Part shown: piece by piece, positions 1-13,900 of the stretch
How the letters are laid out: each line of letters opens with the position of its first letter
Position numbering within the stretch: position 1 is the first letter of the stretch
NCBI GenBank assembly: GCA_026261815.1
Contig: JAMPIT010000481.1
Span: forward strand, 992,001 to 1,056,000
Reading direction: 5' to 3'
DNA length: 64,000 bases
Source of the DNA: Monarcha castaneiventris obscurior
Lineage: Eukaryota; Chordata; Aves; Passeriformes; Monarchidae
Made by a program: the position numbers and the translations under genes
The notes under the pieces: model-generated
Told to the model about the DNA's origin: nothing
The model's input: only the letters and a program-made list of their open reading frames with translations
Database searches by the model: none

Positions 1-3000
1 AAGTAATAGCACATTTATTCTGGTATTTCAAATCTGAAGAAAAGTAGATAATAGTTTCAGTAAAACAGCCCATCGTAAATGAGATAATTTAAATAGAAAT
101 CAGGATTAGTTTTTGAAGTGGCTTTCAAAAGCTATTACTCCAAAGAAGGATTGGTGGGAGAGGGAAAGGGGAAAGAACCAGAATAGACTTAAATGCTATA
201 CAGAAATACTCCTTAAAGATCAGAGAAGAAACAGAGTTTCCTTTGGGTAATGTACATGCTGGTGGTGTAAAACCCAACCTCTGGATGTGGGTGAGGGACT
301 GTTACCCAAGTACAGCCTGCAAATGCTTCATGCAAAGTTCAACAGCCCTACACTGTGGAAATCCTGCTTAAATTGGGCCTCCACAATGGCCTGGCAGTGC
401 TGAGACACCGTGTTGGGATGTTCACAAGTACCTGGAACCGTCGGGCTCGTCTGTCCCAGCAGATGCTGTGGCAGTTCTGTCCTGCTCTGCATGCAGAAGC
501 CTCGTTCGTGGCTGTGTGTTGTAATGTCAAGTGTAGCTGCATGGGGAATTTCCTCAGGGGAGGGGTTCTGTGTCTGTCAACATCTGGTGGGAGAGATTCT
601 AGTTCTGTGTGTAGTGAGCACACCATAGTAATGCTGTTTGTTAAGCCTGGGAGGAATGCACTGTTTTCTGCCAGAGGATTCGTTGGGTTTCACCCTGGGA
701 ATGTGTTGGCTCATTAGTTGCAGCTGCACCTCAGTCTCTAGCCCACGCCTCCCTCCAGTCACTAGGAATCCTGTTCCTGTTCTAACAAGTGGCCCACGGG
801 ACAAAATGGGGCAAATAGGAATTACTGTTTGTTGGTTTAAATAGTGTTTCTGACATCAAGCCGAGGAGGTTCACCTGGGTGTTAAAAGTGCTGAGTAGAA
901 GAACCACCAAATGCCTTATTCTAAACTGCTGGTGGTGAAACTCCATGTTAATCTCTTAAGTGGGCTAGGCTGATGTTCAGTGCTTGTCTCATCCTTTTAT
1001 TTTAAATTTGGTTGAGGGCATTTATTATAGATCCACTGGAGCTACTGCTGAAAAGGACCAAACCCACCACGGTGCAAAACACAGTGGCCAGTGTGTGCAG
1101 TAACATTGGCTGTGCCTTCTCCTCATGCTGCCCACAGACTGCACAGCCAAGCACTTGGAAATCATGGGCTGAGGGAATACGTGGTCCATGATCTGTCTCA
1201 TCCATTTGCTGAGCAACTCTGACATCTGTTCAGAAGTAAAACTCCGTATGTGTTGGCATAGTGCTCAGAAAAGAGTATATATTGCTATTAGTGCTTCCAG
1301 GCATACACCTACCATGTTCCCATACCCATCAGGAGGTGCTGTCACCCTTGGGTTGTGCTCATGTTGTGGATAGATCAACAGGAGAGTGATCTGCCACCCC
1401 AAGAGATGTCCCTGCTTCTTTTCCACCCTCCATTGGGTGCTCCTGGGCATTTGATCCAAGACCCCTGTAGTGCACAGTGAGTTGCTTCAGCTGAATTATG
1501 GGGCAGCACATTGACCCTAAAACCAAAAACTTGATAGGACAGAAATTCTGGTTTCTCATTGTCAAAACAGGGTAAGAGGTTTTTTTTAAATTAGCTTCAT
1601 GTGCAGCTGTCACAGGTTGGTTGTATACAATCTAAGTATTCTGGATTCTATCAAAACCTGCACATGACTGATTGGACTGTGTCAGTTTGAACAGGACCTT
1701 GGTAGTTCTGGAGAACTGAAGGAGTCATTTCTGCCTGCGTTAGTACATAGGGAATCTGTACCATCCATGTCCAATCAACAAGTCCTTCTCGGGAGACTCT
1801 TGTAGTTGGTATAAAGTAGCATTGCAGCTTGAAACTGTCAGGTGCGTGTGATACTTGGGGAACTTCGGGTTTTCCACTGGCTAAAGAAGCACAGAATTGC
1901 ACACCTTTAGAATAGTCATGATGTCAACTGGCAGGTTAAAGGATGCCTGTGTGTCCTTGGACGTTACAGACTGCTGACCTTCAACCCCAGGAACATCAAT
2001 CTAGCTTTGTACTCTAGTAGCTTTTATTTATTTATTAATTTATTTTACAACTCGATATTCTTACTGTGATACAGCTGTTTGTAACAGAAAGGTAAAGCTG
2101 TTTGTAAGAAAGGTATTTGGTGTGGGGATAGTTCTTACATATACGTAACATCTGAGGGACACAAAACACCTTGTTTCTGCTATTTTTAGTTTTATCAGTG
2201 TAATTTTTGTTAACTACTTTGAACTAATCATTAAATAGATAGTGGGTAGAGGATTAAGAATAAATTTACAGTCATACTTCTGCTGTAAACCACAAAGAAC
2301 TAAATGTCTTGGTGCTGAGGACTGAATTTTGCTGTCATTGCTTTGCAAGCCAAGCTGTGCTGTCCTGCCTTGCCATGGCAGGTCACAGAGTGTGCTGCTG
2401 TCCTCCTGCCTGAACAGGTACTATTCTGTGCAGAACATCAAATAAACCAGGAAAAAGAGAATGGGAGTAATTCCTGTAGCGTTATCAGTGTGCACGTTCT
2501 GAATATTTGCCATCTCTCTGTTCAAGACTGAGCTCAAAATAGGTTGACTGGTTACGTCTCAGGTTCTGGGGACCCAACTTGACCAAATCAACCATATCAG
2601 CAATAGTTCCTTATCTATAAGGAATAATAGTTCCTTCCTGCCTCCTGGGATTGCCAGAGTCCTCCTGACAACTGGAATAGAGTTAGCGGGGTAGGGTAGA
2701 GGTGGGATATAGGGAGAGACACTGTTGATCATACAGGAGGTGTCCCTCAGTCAGGCAGGAGTCAAGGCCAGTCTAGGGAAAACTGGGTAGTAACTGTAAT
2801 TAATTTATAGCAAAATCACCACAGCCCATGAAATGTTTTAATGTACTTCGACAGCAGGTTCTGTTTTACACTTCAAACAGTTAAATCTGACTCAGAAAAA
2901 ATCCTCAGTTGTAAAATACTTCTAGGAGAAAATCTGGGACAAAGATACAGTGTTTCTGGATCTTGTGGCTTGTTGTGTTCCAGCAGAAGTTGAGCACACA

Positions 3001-4473
3001 CTCTTGCACTTCACCTTACAGAAGGTAAGGTGTTTATTGGCTCATCTCCCCCTGGGGTCCATGGGTGCTGCCAGCACCAAGGTCCAGTTACAGCGGGGTG
3101 AGGAGGGGCTTTGCTGGAAGCATATGCTGGTGTCCAGGGGAGTGCTGAGCTCGTCTAGGCATGCAGAAACTTGCAAGGCCATTTCTTCACAAGATAAGGG
3201 AATATCATTTGTCCCTTAATTCCAAATCTTCCCCAATTTGAGGGATGATTCCATTGGGAATTTATGCTGATATGTGGGGTGTTTTGAACCAGGCCTCCTC
3301 CCAGGAGGACTTGTCCCTATCAAGTCCATCTCAGGACAGATCAATGGGACAGTTCAGGCCTTTTCCAGTGATTTCTGCTCTCATCAGAGCAGTCCTGGAA
3401 TGTGAAGATGGACCAGTTGGTCCTTGGTAAAGTTACAGGAACTCCTGGATATTGCTCAGGAAGTGTCTTGCACCTGGGGCTTGTGGGCTAATGCATCTAC
3501 AAACATTCAACAAGGTTTGAAACAACTCTGTTTTAGGAGTTGTTTTTTTGGTAGTTTCTCTGAGGACCCATCCTCATTTGAGCTCTCAGGATCCATGTGC
3601 TGGTGTTTGCCCACTGTGACTTTGATGTCTTAGAAACGATGTTCTGTTGGAGCAGGATGTGTGTGTTTTCAGGTGTGGCTTTTTTTGCTGGGTTGAATTG
3701 TTCCTGTCAGTTCCAGAAGGTGGTATAGATGAAATGCAATTTAAAAACATACTTGCTTTTAAAATCCTGTGCAAGTATATCTTCAACAGGTGTGAGAACA
3801 GGAGCTTTTACTTAGACTTCATAAATTTTCTTGTATATGATGTATATCAATTATTGTAGTAGCATTAGAATTTTAAATGGAAAACTTAGTATTATGAATG
3901 GAATAGTTTGAGAATGGTGAGAATTAGATGGCTACAGCCTGAGCAGCAGTGTTAATGTTTAAATATTCTTTAAATCTAGATTTTAGCTAGGAACTGAATA
4001 GGTTTATTAAACTTCAGTTTAGGGTAGTATTAATACAGTTTCAAATTCATGGACTTTGTTGTCAGGTCAACCTCTGTAATTAACTGGTTCTGTGAAGTGC
4101 TATGAGAATTTGTCTGCTTAAATGTAGAGTGTTGTATTGCCTTATTTTTTATTTTTCATATGTGTGAGAATTTGGATTGGTTTTGAAGCTTAACCATGAA
4201 ATCCCACTCAAGAATCTTTGAAGGTGGTGCCTCTTTTCCCCCCCATTTTTCTTATGAACAAATTTTTCAACAAACAAGTCAACCATGTCATGGTTTTTAA
4301 AATCACTTTTAACAAGGCAAGTGAGAGTAAACAGCTTGAACTGCCTGCTTGGTAGTTATTCACTGGATATGATATTTCACAGACTTTTCTTTATAGATTG
4401 GTATTTGGTCTTCATGAATAGGAAGTTATAAAATTAAGCCTTTAATATTGTATTTTTTTCTTTGTTTTAACAG
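1..4473 (+). other. DIDO1: Intronic sequence upstream of the first visible DIDO1 exon
   Basis: No exon is recognised here. Several short open frames exist on both strands, but none pairs with good splice sites and a DIDO1-like peptide. A non-coding or alternative terminal exon of the short DIDO1 isoform could lie here and be missed. Roughly 250–1900 is less AT-rich than its surroundings (see findings). Confidence 0.6.
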
Positions 4474-4921
4474 CTCAAAGGGAAGAGAAAAGAAATGAAG
4501 ATCGAGCAGAGTCTGCATCGGCACCGAAGAAGACGGTGGTATCTATCATGGAGAAACAGTCCTCTTCCCTCACCAAAAATCTGCCTTCAAAGAAGTCCCC
4601 ATCCTACTCCAACACGTCATTAACTAAACCACCACTGAAACCTGCTGGAAGTTTCAAAGGTGTCATTCCCAAGAAACCTTGGCCTTCGTCAGGCAGTGTT
4701 CCTTCCAAACAGTCACCTCTCTCTCATGGCTCATCAGTTGCCAAGAAAGCAGCTCCGTCTTCCAGTTTGAGTGGAGGACTCAAAAAGCCTTCACTGTCTT
4801 CCGTGTCAGCTGCAGCTGGAAGTAGTCAAGCAAAAGCATCAGCCAGTCCTGCCCAGTCACAGCCCAACTCTCAGATTCGACAAAATATTCGACGATCCCT
4901 GAAAGAAATTTTATGGAAGAG
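4474..4921 (+). CDS. DIDO1: DIDO1 exon (window exon 1): basic linker and start of TFIIS central domain
   Basis: The acceptor is a T-rich tract ending in AACAG; the donor is AG|GTGGGA, a weak match. The exon enters with two bases of a split codon and leaves with two. The peptide starts QREEKRNEDRAES, runs through a Ser/Lys/Pro-rich stretch (KKTVVSIMEKQ, KKPWPSSGS, SLSGGLKKPSL), and ends SQIRQNIRRSLKEILWKR, the first helix of the TFIIS central domain. Failure to splice at this donor would add only WEFKTLFIGSYT and a stop. Confidence 0.93.
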
Positions 4922-7900
4922 GTGGGAATTCAAAACACTTTTTATAGGAAGCTACACCTAGAAATAGAATGCAGAGTCTAGTTTGTCTTGATAAGGAATT
5001 TTGAGGGATTGAATTTATGCAACAAATTCCTACAAGTGCAATGAGCATCTCAGGTTTATATTTGAAATAAAAATTCCTGATGGAAAATAAATGTGCATGT
5101 GATAAAGCCTTTATAAAAAGAAATCTTACTATTCCATTTATATTGAGACAATTACAGTTGAAGGATTAAATCACATCATAGAGGCTTTTATAATGTAGGT
5201 GCTCTGAGTTTTAAAGTCTGGAGATGGCAGTGCTGAAGATGTGGAGTTGTAGGGAACATAGTACAGGAAATACCATAGTGAAAGGTTAAAGCACACTGAA
5301 GGAGTGATTCCCTCCTCTCCCAGCATAAAAATCAACAAGAAATTCTGGTCAATGGGCAACTATCACTTAGGAAAGGAAAAATAAAAACCCCAAACACACA
5401 AAAAATGCAGATTTTCCCACCATGATTATTAAAGATAATGTGAACCATCAAGACTTACATAGAGCACCGCCCTTTGGTATTGTCTCTGAACTGGAAATCC
5501 TGGTCACAGTGGGGAATCAAGGACTGAATCTCAGGCACTTGGGCTTCCTGTGTCACTCATGGCAGAGAAACTCCCGATGTCAGTGCCATGAGCAGGAGTG
5601 AAGGCTGACTTGGCCTCCCAAAGCTGTGTCATCCATGGCCATCTGCGGGCAGTAATTAAAGTTTGCCCAAGTTCAAGTCCTGAGATTGACTTTAGATTTG
5701 AGGTGTCATTTAAAAGAGTCTTGAGCCCTTCCTGGGTGAGGAGCAGCCGAGGTCCGCTCTGAAAAATTATTTTTTGTGACTGTGCCTGACCATTCACACC
5801 TGACCTAACCACACATTCCTGTTCTTGTTTTCAACAGAGTCAATGACAGCGATGACCTGGTCATGACAGAGAGTGAAGTAGGGAAAGTGGCGCTCAACAT
5901 TGAGAAGGAGATGTTTAATTTGTTCCAAGTGACGGACAACAGATACAAGAGCAAATACCGTAGCATCATGTTCAATCTCAAGGACCCCAAAAATCAGGTT
6001 TGGGATTTTCTTAAACTTACATAGAAATGTGCTTTTGGGCTTTAATGGTATGTCAGACTCTACCCTCAGCATTAAGAGTTTCAAAACAGAGACTTAGGAA
6101 TTAAACTATAAAATATTATTATAAAGCCATTCAAACACTTTTAATAATATTTTTATCTAAGTAGGACTTCAAAGCCTGCTTTAGTTGGTGATTGGTATTT
6201 ATTCAGTTTGAGCATTTGGTAATATATTTATATTTGGGGTTTATTTCATCCCTATTTTCTGATCACTGCACCTTTCCAAGTTTGCTTATAAGTAGGTGAT
6301 ATTTTTAATAGAAAATTAAGAAACTGGAGCAGGTTTTGCCTGCCCAGCACTGTTAACCTTGTCAATTACCTGAGCAAGTTCTCTTCAGCATGGCAAAAGT
6401 CTCTTCTGTTTTCAGGGACTTTTCCATCGTGTCCTTCGTGAGGAAATCTCCCTGTCAAAACTGGTGAGAATGAAGCCAGAAGAACTTTTGTCTAAAGAGC
6501 TGTCTGTGTGGAAAGAGAAACCAGCTAAGGCAGTAAGTAACGTAAATTTTCCCTATGTCCTTAAGTACAATTTAAGAGTAAGTTTGCCAACCTTTACCAC
6601 CCAATTATATGCTTAATTAATTAATTAATGCACCAGTTTATTCCTAACAAAATACTAATAACGCTCAGTTTCAGTACACTTTTTCTCTACCACATACCAA
6701 ATGATAGCAAAGTACAGAGTAAAATAAATACATGGAGTTTTTACCAACACTGTTTTGTTTCTTTCAGATGGAGCCAAGAAGCAAATCTCATGAGATCAAG
6801 AAAACGGCTGTGAAACGGGAACATGTGCCTGCTGTCAATATGGAGGATTCTCCACCAGTGTCTGACTCTGATGTGAGTACTGGGGATGTTCCTTCAGCAC
6901 GAGGATGTGGAGGGGGAGAAATGGCAGATAGGGCTTCACATTTGTCACCAGAAGTGCAGATTGCTTCACTGAACTCTGGTGGTATCATTGCCCACTGGAT
7001 GTGCTACGAGCATTCTTCAAGTGTGAAGGACTGCAACAGCCAGTGACAGGCATATTTTGCAGGCACTTCAAAGATACCGTGTATTTTTCAGCTGTTGATA
7101 TCAATTTACAGAGAAATTTTTTATTTCTGAACATTAGCTCTACTTGAGAGCACTGTGGCATGAAATGAGGACACATATCATGCGATGACTCCGTTTAATA
7201 TGATAGGCTTTAAGCAACAGTTTTCAAAGTATTTTTTTATTGTTGAAGTTAATGATCAACTGTATTATTTTTTGTGTTTGTTCCCTTTAGGAGCAGCAGG
7301 AATCAACCCGAACTGCGCCCAATTTGAACAGTGCTCCTTCTCTAGATGTTTTTAGCAGCATGTTGAAGGATACAACAAGTCAGCATCGAGCCCATCTTTT
7401 TGACCTGAACTGCAAAATCTGTACAGGTATTTATTTACAATGCTGACTTTGGGCAAAGTAAAAGAACTGTTACTTAAGAGTGTTGTTTATTTGGTTTTTT
7501 TGAAATAGTTTCTCCAGACTACTGTTAAATACTAATCAAAAGTGCTTGATATAAATCTACAGGTCAGATTTCAGCATCAGAAGATGAGATACCAGCTAAG
7601 AAGGTGAAGTCAGGGGCTTCTGCTAAGAAGGTGGAGTTGAAATCAAAGCCAGAAGTCCAGGCCAAGTGTGAAAGTCCTGCAGCAGCCCCAGCAGCAGAGC
7701 CTGACAAAGAGCCCGTCGCTGACGACGCAATGGAAATTGATGTTGAACCAGCAGCAGAAACAGTTCCCCAGCCAACCACAGAAAGAACATGTGTTCCTAC
7801 AAGCCAGAGCCAGAACAGCACAGATGCTGCTGTGCCTGAAGAGGCCTCTGCTTTCCCTGCCTCCTGTGCTGGCCCCGTTGTCACAACCGTGACGGTTTCT

Positions 7901-10900
7901 GGCAGAGACCCCAGGACAGCCATGGGCAGCTCCTCTGGGATCGTGACACCGGCCCCGCGTCCTGGACCCGCAGCTGACAAAGCCTCAACAGGGGAAACCA
8001 AACAGGAAACTTCCAAACCAGTTATGACTGTCCCCAAATCAATACTAACCAAACCGTCTTCCTCACCAGATCCCAGATACCTGGCAGTTCATCAGTCACC
8101 CAACATCAAGTGCGTATCCTCAGCAGCTGCCACATCCCTCCTGTGGCTCTCTGCAGATTCCCATGGGTCCCATGTCCTGTTCCTTTTCCCTCAACTGAAA
8201 GGCTTGTTGAGGTTTATAGTTCAGGGAGCCTGACTCACATTTTTAAAATGCTGTCTCTCCTCATTTGGCTTCTCTAGCTGATAAAGTTTTCAGAGCATCA
8301 GTGTATGTTGACAGCAAAGATTCTTCAGTGTTCCAGCAGAGAAATAAAGCTTAAAGGTGTCATGTAGACTTAGAAGTCTGCATACACATTAATATCTAGA
8401 AGGACAGTGCATGGGAGAGATTGCTTAAAGGCATTTCCAGATTTTCATCCTATATCAAAATACTGTTACATCTAAATACGACTTAAAATTAACCAGTTGA
8501 TCAGCCTGAAAGGAAGTGGCTTTCTTTCACATTCTGAGTATACACAGTAGTAAAAATAAATATCTCTGAGTATATCCTTTTGCAATTGCAGTTAAAATAA
8601 TTTTATTCATAGCAAGTTCTTTGACTTCAGAATCTCTTTCAGAGATATTGTTGATTTAATTAGTGAGAAATCTGTAACTGGTTTTATAAAAGTCATACCT
8701 TTTAGAATCTCTTTGCCTGTCTGCAGTTGCAAGTTTATTTTCTGTTGCTCCTCACTTTTTTAACTAATACCAAGTTAATGGAAAACATTAAAGCATTTAG
8801 TAAAAATTTTGTTACTTATTCAAAAGAAAGTATTGGATCAATAGGAGGAGGGAAGAAACTTTAAAATAAAGGGCCCGTCCTCATTTGCATTCTGTAACCT
8901 TTCTGTTTGGATTTGTTTTGCAGTGCTGCAGAGCCTCGCTCTCCTCAGGACAGTGACACTTCCCTCTTTCTCTCTCGTCTCAACACCATTTGGAAAGGAT
9001 TTATTAACATGCAAAGTGTGGCCAAATTTGTCACTAAAGCGTATCCAGTCTCCGGGTGCTTTGATTATCTTAGTGAGGTGTGTGTGTGTTTGGAATGGGT
9101 CTGTGCTGCAATTCCTGTTGCTGGAGAGGCTGGGGGCACTGTGTTTATAGAGTTACATTAGAACTGCAGCTGTGGTAAATGACACTCATGCAGTAATAGG
9201 AAAAGTAGCTCAAGAAAAGAACTCAGCCTTTTAAAAATTCCTCACAAATCTGTGAAGAATTCTAATGTTTTTCAACGTGTTTATACATATGTTAGGATCT
9301 AATATGGAATAACGGCTTTACATCAGCTTCCTTGTTTTAGAGCCAGTGCTTTTAAGTGTGTGCCTTGTTCTCTTCTCAGAGTAGATGGGTCACTGATGCA
9401 ATCTGTTAAAAAATTTTGTTCAGCTGTTTATGAAAAGTATCATCCTTGTTACTAATTTTCAAGTAAAACCAATTGGATGATACTGTTCTGAGAGGGTGTA
9501 CATTCAAATAATGAGACAGTAGAAAGGCTTTTCTTCGTCTTTTTTTTTCCTCAAGGGCATTTTAGATGACTTAGGAATGTTCAAACACAAATGTGTGGTT
9601 TAGGACTTAGTAGGGTTGCTTGTTCTTCTCAGTATTGCTTTTGCTGAAATGAGTTTCACTGTCCTTGTGACAGGAAGTTCACCAGCATTCAAGTGACTTG
9701 AGGTCATTGAAAATGTGGAGAAAAGCTGTATTTCAGATAGCAGCTTCCCTATAAAAGCCAATATATATGTTACATATGATAGTTCCCCTATAAATGCCAG
9801 TAATTGGCATACAGAACTATTTGGTGTATTGCTGCTCTCCGTGTTTGGGGGTGGGTATCTGTTCCATGTATCCTGTTGGCCTTTGGGTCTCATGCCATAA
9901 TTAAACACCTCCTAATTTAGGAACAGTGTGGCTGAATTTAAAAACATTTGTACGAAAGTTTACTAAAACTTAATTATTCACTGGGCTACTGGGACAGGGC
10001 AACCTGCACTGCCTTTTTTGGTTTTTGTGTTTGGTTTTTCTCACACTACGATGTAATACTTCTTGTTTAGGATTTACCTGACACAATTCATATTGGTGGG
10101 AGGATCTCACCGAAGACAGTCTGGGATTATGTTGGCAAACTCAAATCTTCGCTTTCTAAGGTATTCACTTAAAATCCTTTGCAAAACCCAGAAGAAATAG
10201 ACAGCAATGTAAAATGAAAGCTTTTTATAATATAGAGTAGTAAACAGCAAATACTGACATAGGTCACACATGGAAAACTATCTAAACCACTTCTTTGAAA
10301 TTTTTGATTTATTTTAGTAAGGTGTTTATTGAGCTGTAAATCTTGATCTCTTTCCTGCACAGTAGTTAATCTTCATACTATTTACTAACTGAAATATTGA
10401 AGATTGAAATTCAAATTTTAAAGAAAAGGAACTTATTGTTTAATGTATTTAATGTATTTTAGTATTAAAACCACTTCAGAAGTGAAAAAATTATACACAA
10501 TATAGAGATAAACATGAAACTAAGAATTTTCCATTTCTTTTTTATTCGAGCCTCGAGCTATTCAGTTTGATGTAAGATACACAAGTAATTTGTGTTTCTG
10601 AAAATGACAAACCTAATTCTATTTTAATGTTGCAAATTGAACAGCAGTGGTCTCTTAAATCTAGAGTGTTGCCCTGAAGGCATAGTTGGAGTGATAAATG
10701 TACAGTTTATTTTTACCCCTGGAATTTGCCCTTTACCATTTCATTTGCTGGTATGTTGCAGGTTGAATTTTTCCACTTTGCTTTTGTATTCCAGGAGCTG
10801 TGTTTGATTCGTTTCCATCCTGCAACAGAAGAAGAAGAAGTTGCCTATATCTCTCTCTACTCCTATTTTAGCAGTCGTGGTCGTTTTGGTGTTGTAGCTA

Positions 10901-13900
10901 ATAACAACAGACATGTCAAGGATCTCTACCTGATCCCCCTGAGTTCTAAGGACCCAATTCCTTCCAAACTCTTGCCCTTTGAGGGACCAGGTAAGCACAA
11001 AACAGGGGAGGTTCAATGCTAGGTAAAATCACAAGACAAAAGGCAGTCTGAGACAAATTGTTGAATATTTAATGTAATCATTAGTTAAATTTTTTTATAT
11101 AAAACCAATTTTAAAGTACGTAATTAGGGAAAAGCTGGAAATCCAATTCTACTAAGATAAAATTGTCCAAACTTTAGTCTTTCCAACAAGATGCTCATAT
11201 GTCTTAGGAGAATGAGTTTACCTGTAAATCAAGGATGTGAGCCAGCCACTATATTTAAAAAACCCAAACAAAACCACAAAAAACTCCCACCCTATTATCA
11301 GCAACTCCTAAATTCACAAACCCTAGACCCTTACAAGCCATTCACCATCACTTAATTCAAGCAGGAAACTTATTCCATAGAGGAGTCAAGAAGTCAGAGT
11401 GAAGACAAAGGTAACATTTCTGGTGGTTCCACTGCATTGTCACTGTCCATGCTGAGTTAATCTGCACATGCAGTGTGGGGCACGAGGTGTTCGAAATGTT
11501 CTGTTCTACTTGGATCAAACTCTAGTCAAATCACTGACTTCAGAAAATCAGTTCTTTGGGGAGAAAGGGACCCATTCCGTAGGGTTAGATTCTTCTGTCT
11601 TTAGATAAAACTACCTGTCATAGTGTTTGGTGAGTTTGCCCCATGTTGAACTGAGAATGAATTCAGCCATGAAACACACACAAAATTTGAAGTCATCTTT
11701 ATCTAAGGATAAGGAGGTGCATATGCTTAGTTTCCAAATAAGGATCTAGGTTTTATAGCAAATACCAGGTTGAGAAGCTGAAGAGCTGCAGGTGGCAATG
11801 AAGGCAGAACTGCGTTGTCATGGCCATGGCTGGCACTACACGGTAGGTATGGGACAACCAACAAGGAGCCCACCTTTCTGGGAAGCTGACTGAGCTCTAC
11901 TCCTCAGATGCAAGTGTAGCACTAAATTCAATAAAGCATTCACAGGAGCAACAGTGGCTGGGACAGGTTTTCAGCAAATGGAACGTCATGAGTTAAGTGC
12001 TGTCCCTTCCTCCATGAGATGGCCCAGGGCGCTTGCTCTGCATCCTCAGTCAAGATTTTTCTCATACACTTCAAATCTCTTTTATCTGTCCTTTGAACAG
12101 TGCACAGACTAGGTGATTGTTTTTAGGCAATAGCTGAAAAGACATTATTGCTGTCTAAATTACAGTATAACTAGAACTGTTGAATCTCAGCACTTCACAG
12201 TCTGTTATTTGCTGAATTTTTGAAAGGCAGGCAAAAGCTTATTTCATAGCCAAGAAGTCAAAACATCAAATACAGAACACCTTGGCACAGGGATGTAGGC
12301 AAAGAGTCTTAACTCATGGACTGGTTTTTCCAGGCAGAACTAAAGAAATGCCATCCTTTTTGGGCAGTAGCACAAGGATGGGATTGGCCATTGAATCTGC
12401 TGTAAATGTCTGCTGGTCTGATAAATAACTCAGTTTACCTAATCGTTGCTTCTTACATTCCTATGGAAATACCAGCTTTCTGTTTTATACTTCTTTTACT
12501 TCTCCATTATGGGTTTCATTTCAAATGAAACTCTTTACCTTAGATTGAAGGTTGGCAAATGTAGCTAAACTTTACTATTAATAAGAAATCTTTATAATGT
12601 CAGACTGGTTTTTCTGAGTTTCAAGTGGAAAAGTATTTCAAAACTGGAAGGAGTTGCTCAGAACAAATTCAGGTCTCATCTGAAGGTGTTCATGGAGGCA
12701 AATTTTGTAAGTCAGGTTTTCAAATTGGCATAAATAGTTGTAGGCCAAGTGGATTAAAAGTTAGCAGAATCAAGGTTCCAAGGGCAGGCAGGCAATGAGA
12801 TGGAACAGTTTTGCAGAAGATTCACTTAAGAGTTCTGCCATCAGTTAACACGTGTTGGAAACTCCTGTGGCAGCCTTGATCTCACAGCTGTGCTAAGTTG
12901 TGTTGTGTTTTAAAAGCAGGTGAAAAGAATCAGGTAAGCTGTTCCTCTTGTTTTGTGTATGTATGAAAACCACAACATGTAATCCACACTTTTTAATGAC
13001 ATCTGATGGAATTGACTGTGTTTTCTTTCTTTCACAATCAATAAAAATATTTTGTGGAATGTGGTCATTGTCTCCTTAAATTTAATCGTGTGCCTTCCAG
13101 TAGAGTCTAGCAAGGCCTGGAAAAGCATTGCCTTTAGATGGTCTATCATATTTAGATAAATATGAGCTGAGGGGGGAGGAGGGAGAGGACAATCAAACCC
13201 TGCCACTCCAGAAATCCTAGTTAGAAGATATTCCAGCTGTATCAGCCAGTTCCATCAGGCACGTACGGATTAGGAATTTCTCCTGTTTTCTGATGGATTG
13301 GATTTGGAACACAACTGAGGACTGCGCTAGTACCTAGAAGATCTGCAGAAAACTGTGACGTGGGCGGCTCATAAACAAAGGAAAATGGAGGGTTATCCTG
13401 ATTTATATTTCATTAACTCAGCTATGTATTACCAGTTTGTATGTGTCATGGGCTCTTCTGCACTGTCCTTTTGCAGTGGTTTACGGTATGTGAATTCACT
13501 TCTCTGTTTCACATACACTCTTGCCACTTCCAGTTGTAAAAAGTAGTATAATCAGACTTAATTACAAATAGAAAGTGATTTATTGAGGGATTTAGTGGTG
13601 GTGGGAATGTAACAACTATCTTACCTAGCTGAATTTTAATAAGACGTATATCAGCAAAGATTCCACAAATGCTGATATGTCTTTTGGTAGTTTTTAATAG
13701 GGACTGTGAGTTTTCATAAAGTACAAAGGTATGAAATCTCCTCATGCCATTTTGAATACTCTTAAAAAAAACGAATGGACCAAAATTTTACCTGAACTGT
13801 GAATGGAGTTTGATGTGTTCAGCTGAGCAGATTTCATTAGGAAAAGCAGCAGCAGTAGAGGAATGTGGCATTACAAACCCTATTTTCTGTGCCAGCCCAT

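Noticed and set aside
4536..4961. A separate small gene starting at the ATG at 4536
   Set aside because: The frame is open upstream to a good splice acceptor and continues through DIDO1 sequence; the ATG is internal.
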